From Haloferula helveola (GTDB taxonomy: Bacteria; Verrucomicrobiota; Verrucomicrobiia; Verrucomicrobiales; Akkermansiaceae): a DNA stretch of 64,000 nt. The notes below the pieces were generated by a model that ran no database searches, was not told the origin of the DNA, and worked only from the letters and a program-made list of their open reading frames with translations. The translations under genes and the position numbers were made by a program. The stretch is from the NCBI RefSeq assembly GCF_037076345.1, contig NZ_AP024702.1, forward strand, positions 4,774,001 to 4,838,000, in the 5' to 3' direction. Positions 17,637 through 25,626 of the stretch are shown here, in pieces (the first letter of the stretch is position 1; every line of letters begins with the position of its first letter).

Positions 17637-18692
17637 ATGCTTGGTCGGTCTCTTGGATGGTGCGATCCCGATCCTGTTGTGACTGAGGAACAAGCTGAGG
17701 ATTTCGTGGCTCTGGCGTTGGCCGGGATCGACCGGGAGTATCCGAACAAGCCCGGAGCGGTGCTGACGGGTGCGGGTGAATTGAAGACGCCCAGGCAAAT
17801 GCATCCGGTCTTCTTCGGGCACTTCGACTGGCACTCGTCGGTCCACGGGCACTGGATGCTGGTGCGGCTGGTCCGTCTGTTCCCTGAGGCCGGTTTTTCG
17901 GACCGGGTGAGAGAGATGCTCGATTCGCGGCTGTCCGCGGGCGGTCTGCGGGCCGAGGCGGATTACTTCCTTGAGCCGGAAAACCGTTCGTTTGAACGGA
18001 TGTATGGATGGGCATGGGCGCTTCGGCTGGCTCTTGAGCTGGCGAATTGGAATGATGTTCAGGCGCAGGACTGGTCGCAGCGATTCAAGCCACTGGAGGA
18101 AACGTTGGTGCGGCTCGCAACGGACTATCTGCCGAAGATGGATTGGCCGGTGCGCTGCGGCTTCCACCCCGAGTCGGCGTTTCCTCTGGCGCAGATGCTC
18201 GACTACGCGCGCGGGGTGGGAGATCGCGAGCTTGATGAGTTGCTGATCGAGCGGTCGCTCCGGTTCTACGGCGAGGATCGTAATTACCCCACCCGCTACG
18301 AGCCGTCCGGCAACGACTTCTTTTCACCCGGGCTCAACGAGGCGGACCTGATGCGGAGGGTGCTCGATCGTGACCGGTTTGAGCGATGGCTCGAAGGTTT
18401 CCTCCCCCGATTGGGGGAGGAAGAGGCAGGCAACCTCCTGAATCCGGTGAAGATCAGTGATCCCTCGGACGGTCATCTGATCCATTTGGCCGGGCTGAAT
18501 CTCAGCCGCTCATGGGCGATGAAGGGAATCGCATCCGCTTTGTCGTGCGACGATCCGCGGGTGTCCGTGCTCGAAAGGTCAGCGGCCGCACACGAAGCTG
18601 CCGGCTTGGCATTCGTACGTACGGGACATTACGAAGGAGAGCACTGGTTGGCTTCGTTCGCGGTGTATTTGTTGGGGAAAAGCGGACGATAA
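17637..18692 (+). CDS. DUF2891 family protein
   Basis: The product is 351 residues from ATG 17637; an alternative GTG at 17679 (starting at residue 15, VTEEQAEDF) fits the usual family N-terminus better and cannot be excluded. The conserved signature MHPVFFGHFDWHSSVHGHWML, rich in His, is diagnostic of DUF2891. Predicted all-helical segments (LVRLVRLFPEAG, GWAWALRLALELANW) suggest an alpha/alpha toroid of the kind seen in glycosidases. It is transcribed away from the sugar operon and shares its promoter region. The biochemical function is unknown; an involvement in carbohydrate metabolism is only an inference from fold and position. Confidence 0.85.
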   Translation: MLGRSLGWCDPDPVVTEEQAEDFVALALAGIDREYPNKPGAVLTGAGELKTPRQMHPVFFGHFDWHSSVHGHWMLVRLVRLFPEAGFSDRVREMLDSRLSAGGLRAEADYFLEPENRSFERMYGWAWALRLALELANWNDVQAQDWSQRFKPLEETLVRLATDYLPKMDWPVRCGFHPESAFPLAQMLDYARGVGDRELDELLIERSLRFYGEDRNYPTRYEPSGNDFFSPGLNEADLMRRVLDRDRFERWLEGFLPRLGEEEAGNLLNPVKISDPSDGHLIHLAGLNLSRSWAMKGIASALSCDDPRVSVLERSAAAHEAAGLAFVRTGHYEGEHWLASFAVYLLGKSGR

Positions 18693-18741
18693 CGTGTTCT
18701 CGTGACTTGGCATTGGCCGGGGATCACCACAGTTTCTTCGC

Positions 18742-20559
18742 GTGTCGCGTGTGACGAACATCTCCGCCTACCATTTTACGCCGATGGCGGATCTCAAGGG
18801 GCTGCGGACCCGCCTGCTGGATTTCTGTAAGAACCACGGACTGAAAGGCACCATCCTGCTCGCACCCGAGGGCATCAACCTGTTCGTCGCAGGTGAGCAC
18901 CTGGCCATCGAGGAATTGGTGTTCGAACTCCGCAAGATGCCGGGGATGGGTGACTTGCAGCCCAAATACAGCGAAAGCGACGAGCAGCCGTTCTCACGAA
19001 TGCTGGTTCGCCTCAAGAAGGAGATCATCGCCTTCGGCGTCGAGGGGATCGACCCTGCCGCCCACACTTCGCCGCGAATCGCGCCCAAGGAGTTGAAGCA
19101 GTGGCTCGATGAGGGGCGTCCGGTCGTGCTCTACGACACGCGCAACGACTACGAGATCAAGCTCGGCACATTCAAAGGCGCGCTGCCGGCCGGTATCCGC
19201 CACTTCCGCGACTTTCCCGAGGCGGTCAGCCGCTTGCCGGACAAACTCAAGGACACGCCGGTCGTGACTTTCTGTACTGGCGGGATCCGCTGCGAGAAGG
19301 CGGCTCCGTTCATGGAGCGGATGGGTTTCAAGCAGGTTTACCAACTCGACGGCGGCATCCTGAAGTACTTCGAAGAGGTCGGTGGCGACCACTACGACGG
19401 TGAATGCTTTGTCTTCGACCACCGGGTCGGGCTCGACCCGGGGCTGCGCGAATCGGGTTCGGTGGTCTGCTTCGCCTGCCAGACGCCTCTGACCGAAGAG
19501 GAAGCCGAGGACCCCCGTTACGTGGCGGGCGAGTCGTGCCCTTACTGCTACCGGAGCGACGAAGCCCGCAGCTTGGCGGCGATTGGCGGCAGGCAGGTGG
19601 TGCTCGACGAGCTGGCGCGAAGCCTTCCCGGCAGCACTCCATACGACAACCGGAAGCCGATCCGGATTCCCGGGTCACGCGACGGGCTTACGCTGCTCGA
19701 CGCCCTTGACGCGATGTTTCCTTACTTCGGACGGGACGCTTGGAAAGAGCGGATCGATTCCGGAATGATTCTCGGTCCGGACGATGAGGTCGCGTCGGAG
19801 GGCGATCGCGTGCGTGCGGGTGAGGAATACGTCCGGGTGCTGCCGCAAATGGTCGAACCGGACGTCAATGGCGAGGTCCGGATTCTCGCCCAGGACGAGG
19901 CGCTTGTGGTGATCGACAAGCCGGCTCCTCTACCGGTGCATCCCTGCGGCAGGTTCAATAGAAACACCCTGGAGTATTTCCTGCGCCACGCGTGGGCGCC
20001 GGAGATTCCGCGTCCGGCGCATCGGCTCGATGCCAACACCACCGGAGTTGTGGTTTGCACCCGGACCCGGCACTTCGCTCGGATCGTCCAGCCACAGTTC
20101 GCGCGGGGTGAGGTCGGGAAGTCGTATTTGGCGAAGGTGCATGGACACCCGCTTGAGGATGAATTCGAGATCGACGCTCCGATTGGCGATGCTCCGGCCA
20201 AGCTTGGCGCGCGGGAAATCGATGAGGAGGAAGGCGTCGAGGCACTCACCCGTGTGGCGGTCGTCGACCGGTGCGAGGACGGCACCAGCCTGCTCAAGAT
20301 CACTCCGCTGACGGGCCGCACCAACCAGATCCGCATCCATCTGTGGCAGACTGGCCACCCGATCGTCGGTGATCCGGTGTATTTGCGCGACATGCTGCGC
20401 GGCGACCGGCAGACGCTTTCCACCGAAGATCCGCCGATGTGCCTGCACGCTTGGAGGATTTCGCTGAGCCACCCGATCTCAGGAAAGCGGATGACCTACG
20501 AGGCTCCGGTGCCCGAGTGGTTCGATGAGCGCGTGCTGCAGTCCGCCGGTGCGGATTGA
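18742..20559 (+). CDS. Fusion: TrhO-type tRNA U34 hydroxylase (rhodanese) + RluA-family pseudouridine synthase
   Basis: The product is 605 residues from GTG 18742 (GTG 18751 is also possible). Residues about 1-275 match TrhO/YceA: the N-terminal acylphosphatase-like part, then a rhodanese domain with CTGGIRCEK (Cys178, Cys184), followed by a CxxC...CxxC zinc-ribbon-like segment (CFACQ, CPYCY). After a linker, residues about 300-360 look like an S4-type RNA-binding domain. Residues about 365-600 are an RluA/RsuA-like catalytic domain with HRLDANTTG (catalytic Asp430) and LTGRTNQIRIHL. TrhO makes 5-hydroxyuridine at the tRNA wobble position; RluA enzymes isomerise uridine in rRNA or tRNA. There is one continuous frame with no sign of a frameshift. 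Confidence 0.9.
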   Translation: MSRVTNISAYHFTPMADLKGLRTRLLDFCKNHGLKGTILLAPEGINLFVAGEHLAIEELVFELRKMPGMGDLQPKYSESDEQPFSRMLVRLKKEIIAFGVEGIDPAAHTSPRIAPKELKQWLDEGRPVVLYDTRNDYEIKLGTFKGALPAGIRHFRDFPEAVSRLPDKLKDTPVVTFCTGGIRCEKAAPFMERMGFKQVYQLDGGILKYFEEVGGDHYDGECFVFDHRVGLDPGLRESGSVVCFACQTPLTEEEAEDPRYVAGESCPYCYRSDEARSLAAIGGRQVVLDELARSLPGSTPYDNRKPIRIPGSRDGLTLLDALDAMFPYFGRDAWKERIDSGMILGPDDEVASEGDRVRAGEEYVRVLPQMVEPDVNGEVRILAQDEALVVIDKPAPLPVHPCGRFNRNTLEYFLRHAWAPEIPRPAHRLDANTTGVVVCTRTRHFARIVQPQFARGEVGKSYLAKVHGHPLEDEFEIDAPIGDAPAKLGAREIDEEEGVEALTRVAVVDRCEDGTSLLKITPLTGRTNQIRIHLWQTGHPIVGDPVYLRDMLRGDRQTLSTEDPPMCLHAWRISLSHPISGKRMTYEAPVPEWFDERVLQSAGAD

Positions 20560-20590
20560 CTTGCGGGCCGGTCTTTGACGGCATGGCGGC

Positions 20591-21235
20591 ATGCAAAGAA
20601 TCATTCTGAGTGCCTTGGTGGTCCTCTGGCCGTTGTCGGTCGCCCATGGGCGCGAGTTCACCGGCAAGAACGGCAAGAAGATCGAAGCCGAAATCATTTC
20701 GAAGACACCCGACACCGTGGAGCTCAAACTCGATACCGGCAAGACGGTCACGGTTCCACTAACGTCGCTGTCGGAGGCGGATCAGCTCTACATCCGTGTT
20801 TGGGAATCACCCGAGGACAAGGCAGCGAGGTTGAAGGCCGTCGAACTGGCCGAGGTGCTCAAGGCCAAGGGGTTCATCGACTGCCCGATTGAGAAGGTCG
20901 AGCAAGGCACCGTGGTGACGCTGGATGTCGACGGCAAGACGATCAAGATGCTGATCGATCATCGCAACGAGCAACCCCTGATCCAGAAGGCGGCGATCGA
21001 GCGCCTCGGGCTCAAGATGGAGAAAGTCGAAGGGGGTGGGAACGTTCTTGGCACCTTCACGCCAGCGAAGTTGGGCAATGGCTCGTCGAGCCGTCCGGGG
21101 ATGGAGTTCTATGTGGTGAACATCGACAGCCTGCCCGAAGGGATCGACGGAATGATTGGCGGGCAGGTGTTCGTCGACACCGAAGTGTGGGTAGATTTCG
21201 CGAGGAAAGTCCTCTGGATGAAGGGCGGTTCCTGA
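20591..21235 (+). CDS. Exported retropepsin-like protein lacking the canonical DTG motif
   Basis: The product is 214 residues with a signal peptide (MQRIILSALVVLWPLSVAHG). Residues about 20-70 resemble the SHD1-like small beta domain common in Verrucomicrobia (FTGKNGKKIEAEIISK, VTVPLTSLSEADQLYI). The rest has the layout of a retropepsin-like aspartyl protease: a beta hairpin, then MLIDHRNEQPLIQKAAIERLGL where DTG(A/S) is expected, and late hydrophobic strands (GIDGMIGGQVFVDTEVWVDF). Only the Asp remains of the catalytic triplet, so activity is doubtful. The gene precedes the oxidoreductase gene by 3 bases. It could be a binding protein that kept the fold; that reading is tentative. Confidence 0.6.
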   Translation: MQRIILSALVVLWPLSVAHGREFTGKNGKKIEAEIISKTPDTVELKLDTGKTVTVPLTSLSEADQLYIRVWESPEDKAARLKAVELAEVLKAKGFIDCPIEKVEQGTVVTLDVDGKTIKMLIDHRNEQPLIQKAAIERLGLKMEKVEGGGNVLGTFTPAKLGNGSSSRPGMEFYVVNIDSLPEGIDGMIGGQVFVDTEVWVDFARKVLWMKGGS

Positions 21236-21238
21236 TGG

Positions 21239-22285
21239 ATGAATCCTGAAAGACCGATGACAGAGCGTATGATGAAAGCCGTTGCCTACCGGACCCCCGG
21301 AGCGATCGACCGGGATGACGCCTTGCAGGATGTCGAATTGGAAGTGCCGGTACCCGGCGAACGCGACCTGTTGGTCAGGGTGCGTGCGGTTTCGGTGAAT
21401 CCGGTGGATACCAAGCAGCGCAAGGGCGTCGAACCTCCGGATGGAGATTGGCGGGTGCTCGGATTCGATGCCTGTGGCGTGGTGGAAAAGATCGGAGCAG
21501 GGGTTGAGGGCTTCCGTGTCGGTGACGAGGTCTACTACGCCGGGTGTATCGACCGCCCAGGGTCCAACAGCGAGTTCCAGTGTGTCGACGAGAGAATTGT
21601 CGGCCGCAAGCCGTCGAGCCTCAGCGATGCCGAGGCCGCAGCGTTGCCGCTCACATCCATCACTGCTTGGGAAATGCTGTTCGACCGTTTGGAAGTCCGG
21701 CGACCGACCCCGCAGGGCGGAAGACTGATTCTGATCATCGGCGGAGCGGGGGGTGTCGGTTCGATCACGATCCAGCTATTGCGTGCATTGACCGACCTTA
21801 CCGTCATCGCCACGGCGTCGCGTCCGGAGACCCGCGAATGGGTGCTTGAGTGCGGAGCGCACCACGTGATCGATCACAGCAAGCCCCTCGCTCCGCAGGT
21901 GGCGGAGCTGGGACTCGGGGCCCCGGGTTTCGTTTTCTCCACCACCCAGACCGATCGCCACATGGCCGATGTCATCGAGTTGATCGCGCCTCAGGGACGA
22001 TTCGGGCTCATCGATGATCCGCCCGAGCTGAATGTGATGCCGCTCAAGCGGAAGTCGGTTTCGCTCCGCTGGGAGTTGATGTTCACCCGCCCTCTTTTCG
22101 GAACTCCGGACGTCGGGGAGCAGGGGGGCTTGCTCAACGAGGTCGCCGGGCTTGTCGAGGCGGGGAGGGTGAAGACCACACTGACCGAAGTTGCCGGCCG
22201 AATCGATGCCGCGACGTTGCGCGAGGCTCATGCACGGATCGAGAGCGGCACGGCGAGAGGCAAGATCGTGCTCGAAGGATTCTGA
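21239..22285 (+). CDS. Zinc-independent MDR alcohol dehydrogenase/quinone oxidoreductase-like protein
   Basis: The product is 348 residues from ATG 21239; ATG codons at 21257, 21269 and 21272 (MMKAVAYRTPGA) are alternatives and the family usually starts near the last. The N-terminal GroES-like domain (VSVNPVDTKQRKG, GFDACGVVEKIGAGV, FRVGDEVYYAG) is followed by a Rossmann fold with GGAGGVGSITIQLLRAL for NADPH. The catalytic-zinc ligands of classical ADHs are not apparent, which places it with zinc-binding-ADH-like quinone oxidoreductases. The family reduces quinones or activated alkenes. It begins 3 bases after the retropepsin-like gene and converges on the GreA/B-like gene with a 10-base gap. 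Confidence 0.88.
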   Translation: MNPERPMTERMMKAVAYRTPGAIDRDDALQDVELEVPVPGERDLLVRVRAVSVNPVDTKQRKGVEPPDGDWRVLGFDACGVVEKIGAGVEGFRVGDEVYYAGCIDRPGSNSEFQCVDERIVGRKPSSLSDAEAAALPLTSITAWEMLFDRLEVRRPTPQGGRLILIIGGAGGVGSITIQLLRALTDLTVIATASRPETREWVLECGAHHVIDHSKPLAPQVAELGLGAPGFVFSTTQTDRHMADVIELIAPQGRFGLIDDPPELNVMPLKRKSVSLRWELMFTRPLFGTPDVGEQGGLLNEVAGLVEAGRVKTTLTEVAGRIDAATLREAHARIESGTARGKIVLEGF

Positions 22286-22295
22286 GGCTTCCGGC

Positions 22296-22760
22296 TCAGG
22301 CGATCTCGGTAACGAGGTGGCCGCTGTCGTCGAGCGTGTCGCCGAGATGGCGGTCGCAGAGCTCTTGATAGAGCCGGCTTGAAGGGCTGAGGAGGGTGAT
22401 TTCCCGTCCCTGATCCTCGACCACGTGCCCACCACCCGCGGGGAGAAGCAGGAACCACTCGGTTTCGCCATCAAGGTCGGTTTCTACCAGTGCGCCCGGT
22501 CCCACCGCGTCCTCAATCCCGAAGTCGGGAGCCTCGAACTGGTCGAGGCGATCCAAGGCGTCCGACATGGCCTCGACCTGTCGCGCCTGCCCGGAGGCGA
22601 GATAGGATGCCTCGAGACTGCGGGTGTCGTACTTGCTCTCCGCCTTGCTGCCCGGGTCGGTGGCCGCGGCATGGGCCTCGCTGGCCGCCGCTCGCAGCCG
22701 GTCGAGTTGCTGTCGGAGGTCCTTGCGGATGCGCTGGAGGAGGATCGCTTTCTGGCTCAT
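22296..22760 (-). CDS. GreA/GreB-family elongation-factor-like protein
   Basis: The product is 154 residues. The first 75 form a charged helical hairpin (ILLQRIRKDLRQQLDRLRAA, AESKYDTRSLEASYLASGQ) and the remainder a small FKBP-like domain (LVETDLDGETEWFLLLPAGGG, EITLLSPSSRLYQELCDRHLGD). This is the layout of the short GreA/GreB relatives that bind RNA polymerase through the C-terminal domain. The KYDTR and LEASYLA segments are conserved in that subgroup rather than in true GreA, so transcript-cleavage activity is not assured. It is transcribed divergently from the Spx/ArsC-like gene, with only 54 bases between the two starts. Confidence 0.8.
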   Translation of the reverse strand: MSQKAILLQRIRKDLRQQLDRLRAAASEAHAAATDPGSKAESKYDTRSLEASYLASGQARQVEAMSDALDRLDQFEAPDFGIEDAVGPGALVETDLDGETEWFLLLPAGGGHVVEDQGREITLLSPSSRLYQELCDRHLGDTLDDSGHLVTEIA

Positions 22761-22814
22761 CGGACGGGGTCGTCAGCCTTGCGTGGAATCGCTTCCCGCG
22801 CAAGATCGGGGCGG

Positions 22815-23165
22815 ATGAAAGTATATGCCTACAAGAGCTGCGACAGTTGTCGCAAGGCGGTGCGATGGCTGAAGGACAAGGGCATCGGATTCGAGGAGAT
22901 TCCTATCCGGGAGACTCCGCCAACTCGGACCGAACTGAAGACGATGCTCAAGGCCTACGGTGGTGACCTCCGCCGGTTGTTCAACACCGCAGGCGGCGAC
23001 TACCGCTCGCTTGGACTCAAGGACCGGATCGCCACCATGACCGAGGACGAGGCGTTCTCGTTGCTCGAAGGGAACGGCAATCTGGTGAAGCGTCCGTTCG
23101 CGGTCGGAAAAGGCGTCGCGCTTGTGGGCTTCCGGCCCGATGATTGGGAGAAGGCGCTCGCCTGA
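22815..23165 (+). CDS. Spx/ArsC-family thioredoxin-fold protein
   Basis: The product is 116 residues from ATG 22815. It opens MKVYAYKSCDSCRKAVRWL, a thioredoxin-fold strand followed by the redox pair Cys9-x-x-Cys12. The segments FEEIPIRETPPTRTELKTML and LVKRPFAVGKGVALVGFRPDDW match the ArsC/YffB/Spx family, with the Lys-Arg-Pro near the end. A true arsenate reductase would have the CX5R-type or glutaredoxin-linked context, which is absent here, so a Spx-like or YffB-like role is more likely. Its stop directly abuts the stop of the convergent PPC-domain gene (23166), leaving no room for a separate terminator. Confidence 0.85.
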   Translation: MKVYAYKSCDSCRKAVRWLKDKGIGFEEIPIRETPPTRTELKTMLKAYGGDLRRLFNTAGGDYRSLGLKDRIATMTEDEAFSLLEGNGNLVKRPFAVGKGVALVGFRPDDWEKALA

Positions 23166-25607
23166 TCACTCGGCATTGGCCTGCTTCCGCAGCTGCTCGA
23201 GCCGTGACAAGGGCTTCTCGACTTTCGGAGCTTCGGTCACGGGTTTGGGAGCTTCCTTTTTCGGCTCGTCTTTCTTCTCAGGTGCGGCGGGTCGGGGCTT
23301 GTCGATCCGCAGGGTTCCGCCTTGCGCGCATTGGTGAAGCACCTCGCCGCCACCATCGGGAATCCGGATGCGGAGGAAAAGGCCACTGTGTTTGCCGACC
23401 GCCGCGTCGGGCGCCACGGTCACCGGGAAAGTGAGCGACTCCACGCCTTTCTGGAATTCAAGAGGTGCGGTGGACGTGCCGTGAGGCAGTCCGACGAGCT
23501 CCGCCGTGGCGGTGCCCTCGAATTCCCGGGATTGCTCCAGTTTGCAGACGACGGCCGTGTCGCGTCCCTGCTCCGTTGCTCCGAGGTCAATGCTGGCGGT
23601 CAGCCACGGTTCAGCCACACGCAAGACAACGAACTCGCTCGAGACGATCACCGGGCCCTTCGGGGTTTCGGCCTCGCCGAGGATGCAGATCTTCCATTCG
23701 CCGGCGGGGGCCTCGGGGGTGGCGTTGATCTCGTAGGTGGCTTCCGACTTGTCGCCCTCCATGGCGACCGTGTCCTGGGCGCCGATGCCCGGAGGTTTCC
23801 AGAGCATCCTCAGAGTGATCTTCTGATTGAAACCCTCGCCGCGGTCGGCGCGGACCTTCAGCCGGATCGTTCCTCGGGGGACGATCGGCGCGGGCGGGGT
23901 CTCGACCCGGATGTGGAACGGTGCCTCCTCGATCACGGCGACAGCGACCTGTTCCGAGTCCGAACTGTGGTAGGCACCTTGATTGTTGATGTCGATGTGG
24001 TGGATCTGCTCGTTCAACGGCCCGGACACCTGGGGAATCTTTTCGCCGGTCGCGTGGATCCGGAACTGATGGTAACCGCCTTCGACCGGAGCATCGGCGG
24101 CGGCGCGGAACAGAAGCGGGAAGTTGTTCAGCGAGCGGGGGACCGGCGGTACCTCCATCGTCACGCCGGCAGGTAGTGAGAGAGCCTCGAAGCGGACATC
24201 GCAGCCGAGGTTCTTGCGAGTGATGTTGACCGGTGTCGCGTAGAGATTGCCGCGCGGGACACAGATCATCTTCCGCGCCTGCGTGTTGTTTCGTTCGGCA
24301 GTCGGGAAGCTCGCGGATATGGCCGGCGTGCGCTTGTTGATCTCGACCCGGTAAACGAAGTCCGGTCCCGAGCGCATCAGCTTGTCCCGGACATTCAGCA
24401 AATACTCACCGTCCGCAGGGCACTTCCACGGGAGAATCGAGTCGAGTCCACCCTGGTCGTCATTGTTGGCGAGGCCCTTGCCGGAAGCGTCGCGGAGGAT
24501 GAGGACGGAGTCGATCGGTGAGCGGAGTTCCCGACCGATCACCCGGATCTCGAGATTCTCGTCCTTCTTGGCGGTGAATCGGAACCAATCGACATCCGAC
24601 TTCTTCGACAGGATGCCATGAATCGCGCAGGGCGCGGCGGGCGCGGTGTTGGCTTCCTTGCTGCCGTCATTCGGCTCCTGCTCCTCGATGCTCTCGAGGT
24701 TCGAGATTCCGATCCAGTTCGGCGAGGTCGAGCGCTTTCCTTCGGTCTCCGCATAGATGGGGAAATGTCCCGCCGCATCGGGCGGAATCGTGACGGAGCG
24801 CTTCGTCTCCATGCCGGTTTTGCCGTCGATGAACCGGAACTCACGGGTCTCTCCCGGCTTCGCGGCCGGAGGGAAAACGGCGGACGGCCGTGGGAAGTCG
24901 CCGATGTGGACCCGGTAGCGCGAGCCGTCGGTTCCTTCGTACGCCGCTTCTCGTACTACGACCCGATAGTCGCCGTCCTCGGGCACCACGACCGACACGA
25001 AAGCGTCCGTCCTGAGCAGCGCGGCATCATCACAGGATGCGAGTTCGAATACTTTCGGATCGAGCACCGCCACGTAGACGTCGAAGAACGCCGTGCCGAG
25101 CCTCATCGCTTCGGCCTCGACCGAGATCCGCTGCCCCTTCTTCAAGGAAACCTTGTACCAATCCTCGTCCTCGGTCTTGGCGACCCCCTCGACGGTCGAA
25201 TTGATGGCCACGGTCTGCGGGGAGTCGAAGTCGTCGTTCGGTTCCGCCTCGCCCACCGTTGGATACGGGCCCACCCAGAAACTGCGGAGGTATGAAACGC
25301 CGCCGGTCGTCCGGAGCCGCATCAGATGTTCGCCGAGCCGCGCATCCGGGGCGATGCGCAGACGTGCGAAGAGCGGCTTTTCCTTGTCACCCTCTCCAAG
25401 TTCGAAACCGAGGCATTCGATCCCCGGCGACTGGAAAAGAAGTTCCTGCGGCTGGTCGAGACGTTTGCCGTGAAGGCGGACCTTCACTTCGGTCCCGATC
25501 TGCCCTCCGCGGGGCGTGATGATGCTGAGTTCCGGAGTGAACGAACCGAAGGCGGCGGAGACGCCGAGCATTGCGGTGGCGAGTCCGTGGAGCAGGCGTC
25601 GGATCAT
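23166..25607 (-). CDS. Exported PPC-domain (pre-peptidase C-terminal) protein
   Basis: The product is 813 residues; I chose ATG 25607 (MIRRLLHGLATAMLGVSAAFG, a signal peptide) over an in-frame start 54 bases upstream that overlaps the DUF1501 gene. Two PPC-type beta domains are visible: EAEPNDDFDSPQTVAI...DEDWYKVSLKKGQRI (about 120-225) and EQEPNDGSKEAN...DVDWFRFTAKKDENLEI (about 300-410). Later residues are beta-sandwich-like, and the C-terminal 40 residues are rich in Lys, Pro and Glu. Such proteins typically sit beside DUF1501 and cytochrome DUF1549/DUF1553 genes in Planctomycetes and Verrucomicrobia. It follows the DUF1501 gene after 19 bases. The role is unknown, probably periplasmic. 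Confidence 0.85.
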   Translation of the reverse strand: MIRRLLHGLATAMLGVSAAFGSFTPELSIITPRGGQIGTEVKVRLHGKRLDQPQELLFQSPGIECLGFELGEGDKEKPLFARLRIAPDARLGEHLMRLRTTGGVSYLRSFWVGPYPTVGEAEPNDDFDSPQTVAINSTVEGVAKTEDEDWYKVSLKKGQRISVEAEAMRLGTAFFDVYVAVLDPKVFELASCDDAALLRTDAFVSVVVPEDGDYRVVVREAAYEGTDGSRYRVHIGDFPRPSAVFPPAAKPGETREFRFIDGKTGMETKRSVTIPPDAAGHFPIYAETEGKRSTSPNWIGISNLESIEEQEPNDGSKEANTAPAAPCAIHGILSKKSDVDWFRFTAKKDENLEIRVIGRELRSPIDSVLILRDASGKGLANNDDQGGLDSILPWKCPADGEYLLNVRDKLMRSGPDFVYRVEINKRTPAISASFPTAERNNTQARKMICVPRGNLYATPVNITRKNLGCDVRFEALSLPAGVTMEVPPVPRSLNNFPLLFRAAADAPVEGGYHQFRIHATGEKIPQVSGPLNEQIHHIDINNQGAYHSSDSEQVAVAVIEEAPFHIRVETPPAPIVPRGTIRLKVRADRGEGFNQKITLRMLWKPPGIGAQDTVAMEGDKSEATYEINATPEAPAGEWKICILGEAETPKGPVIVSSEFVVLRVAEPWLTASIDLGATEQGRDTAVVCKLEQSREFEGTATAELVGLPHGTSTAPLEFQKGVESLTFPVTVAPDAAVGKHSGLFLRIRIPDGGGEVLHQCAQGGTLRIDKPRPAAPEKKDEPKKEAPKPVTEAPKVEKPLSRLEQLRKQANAE

Positions 25608-25626
25608 CGGGAGAATGGCCGGCGGG

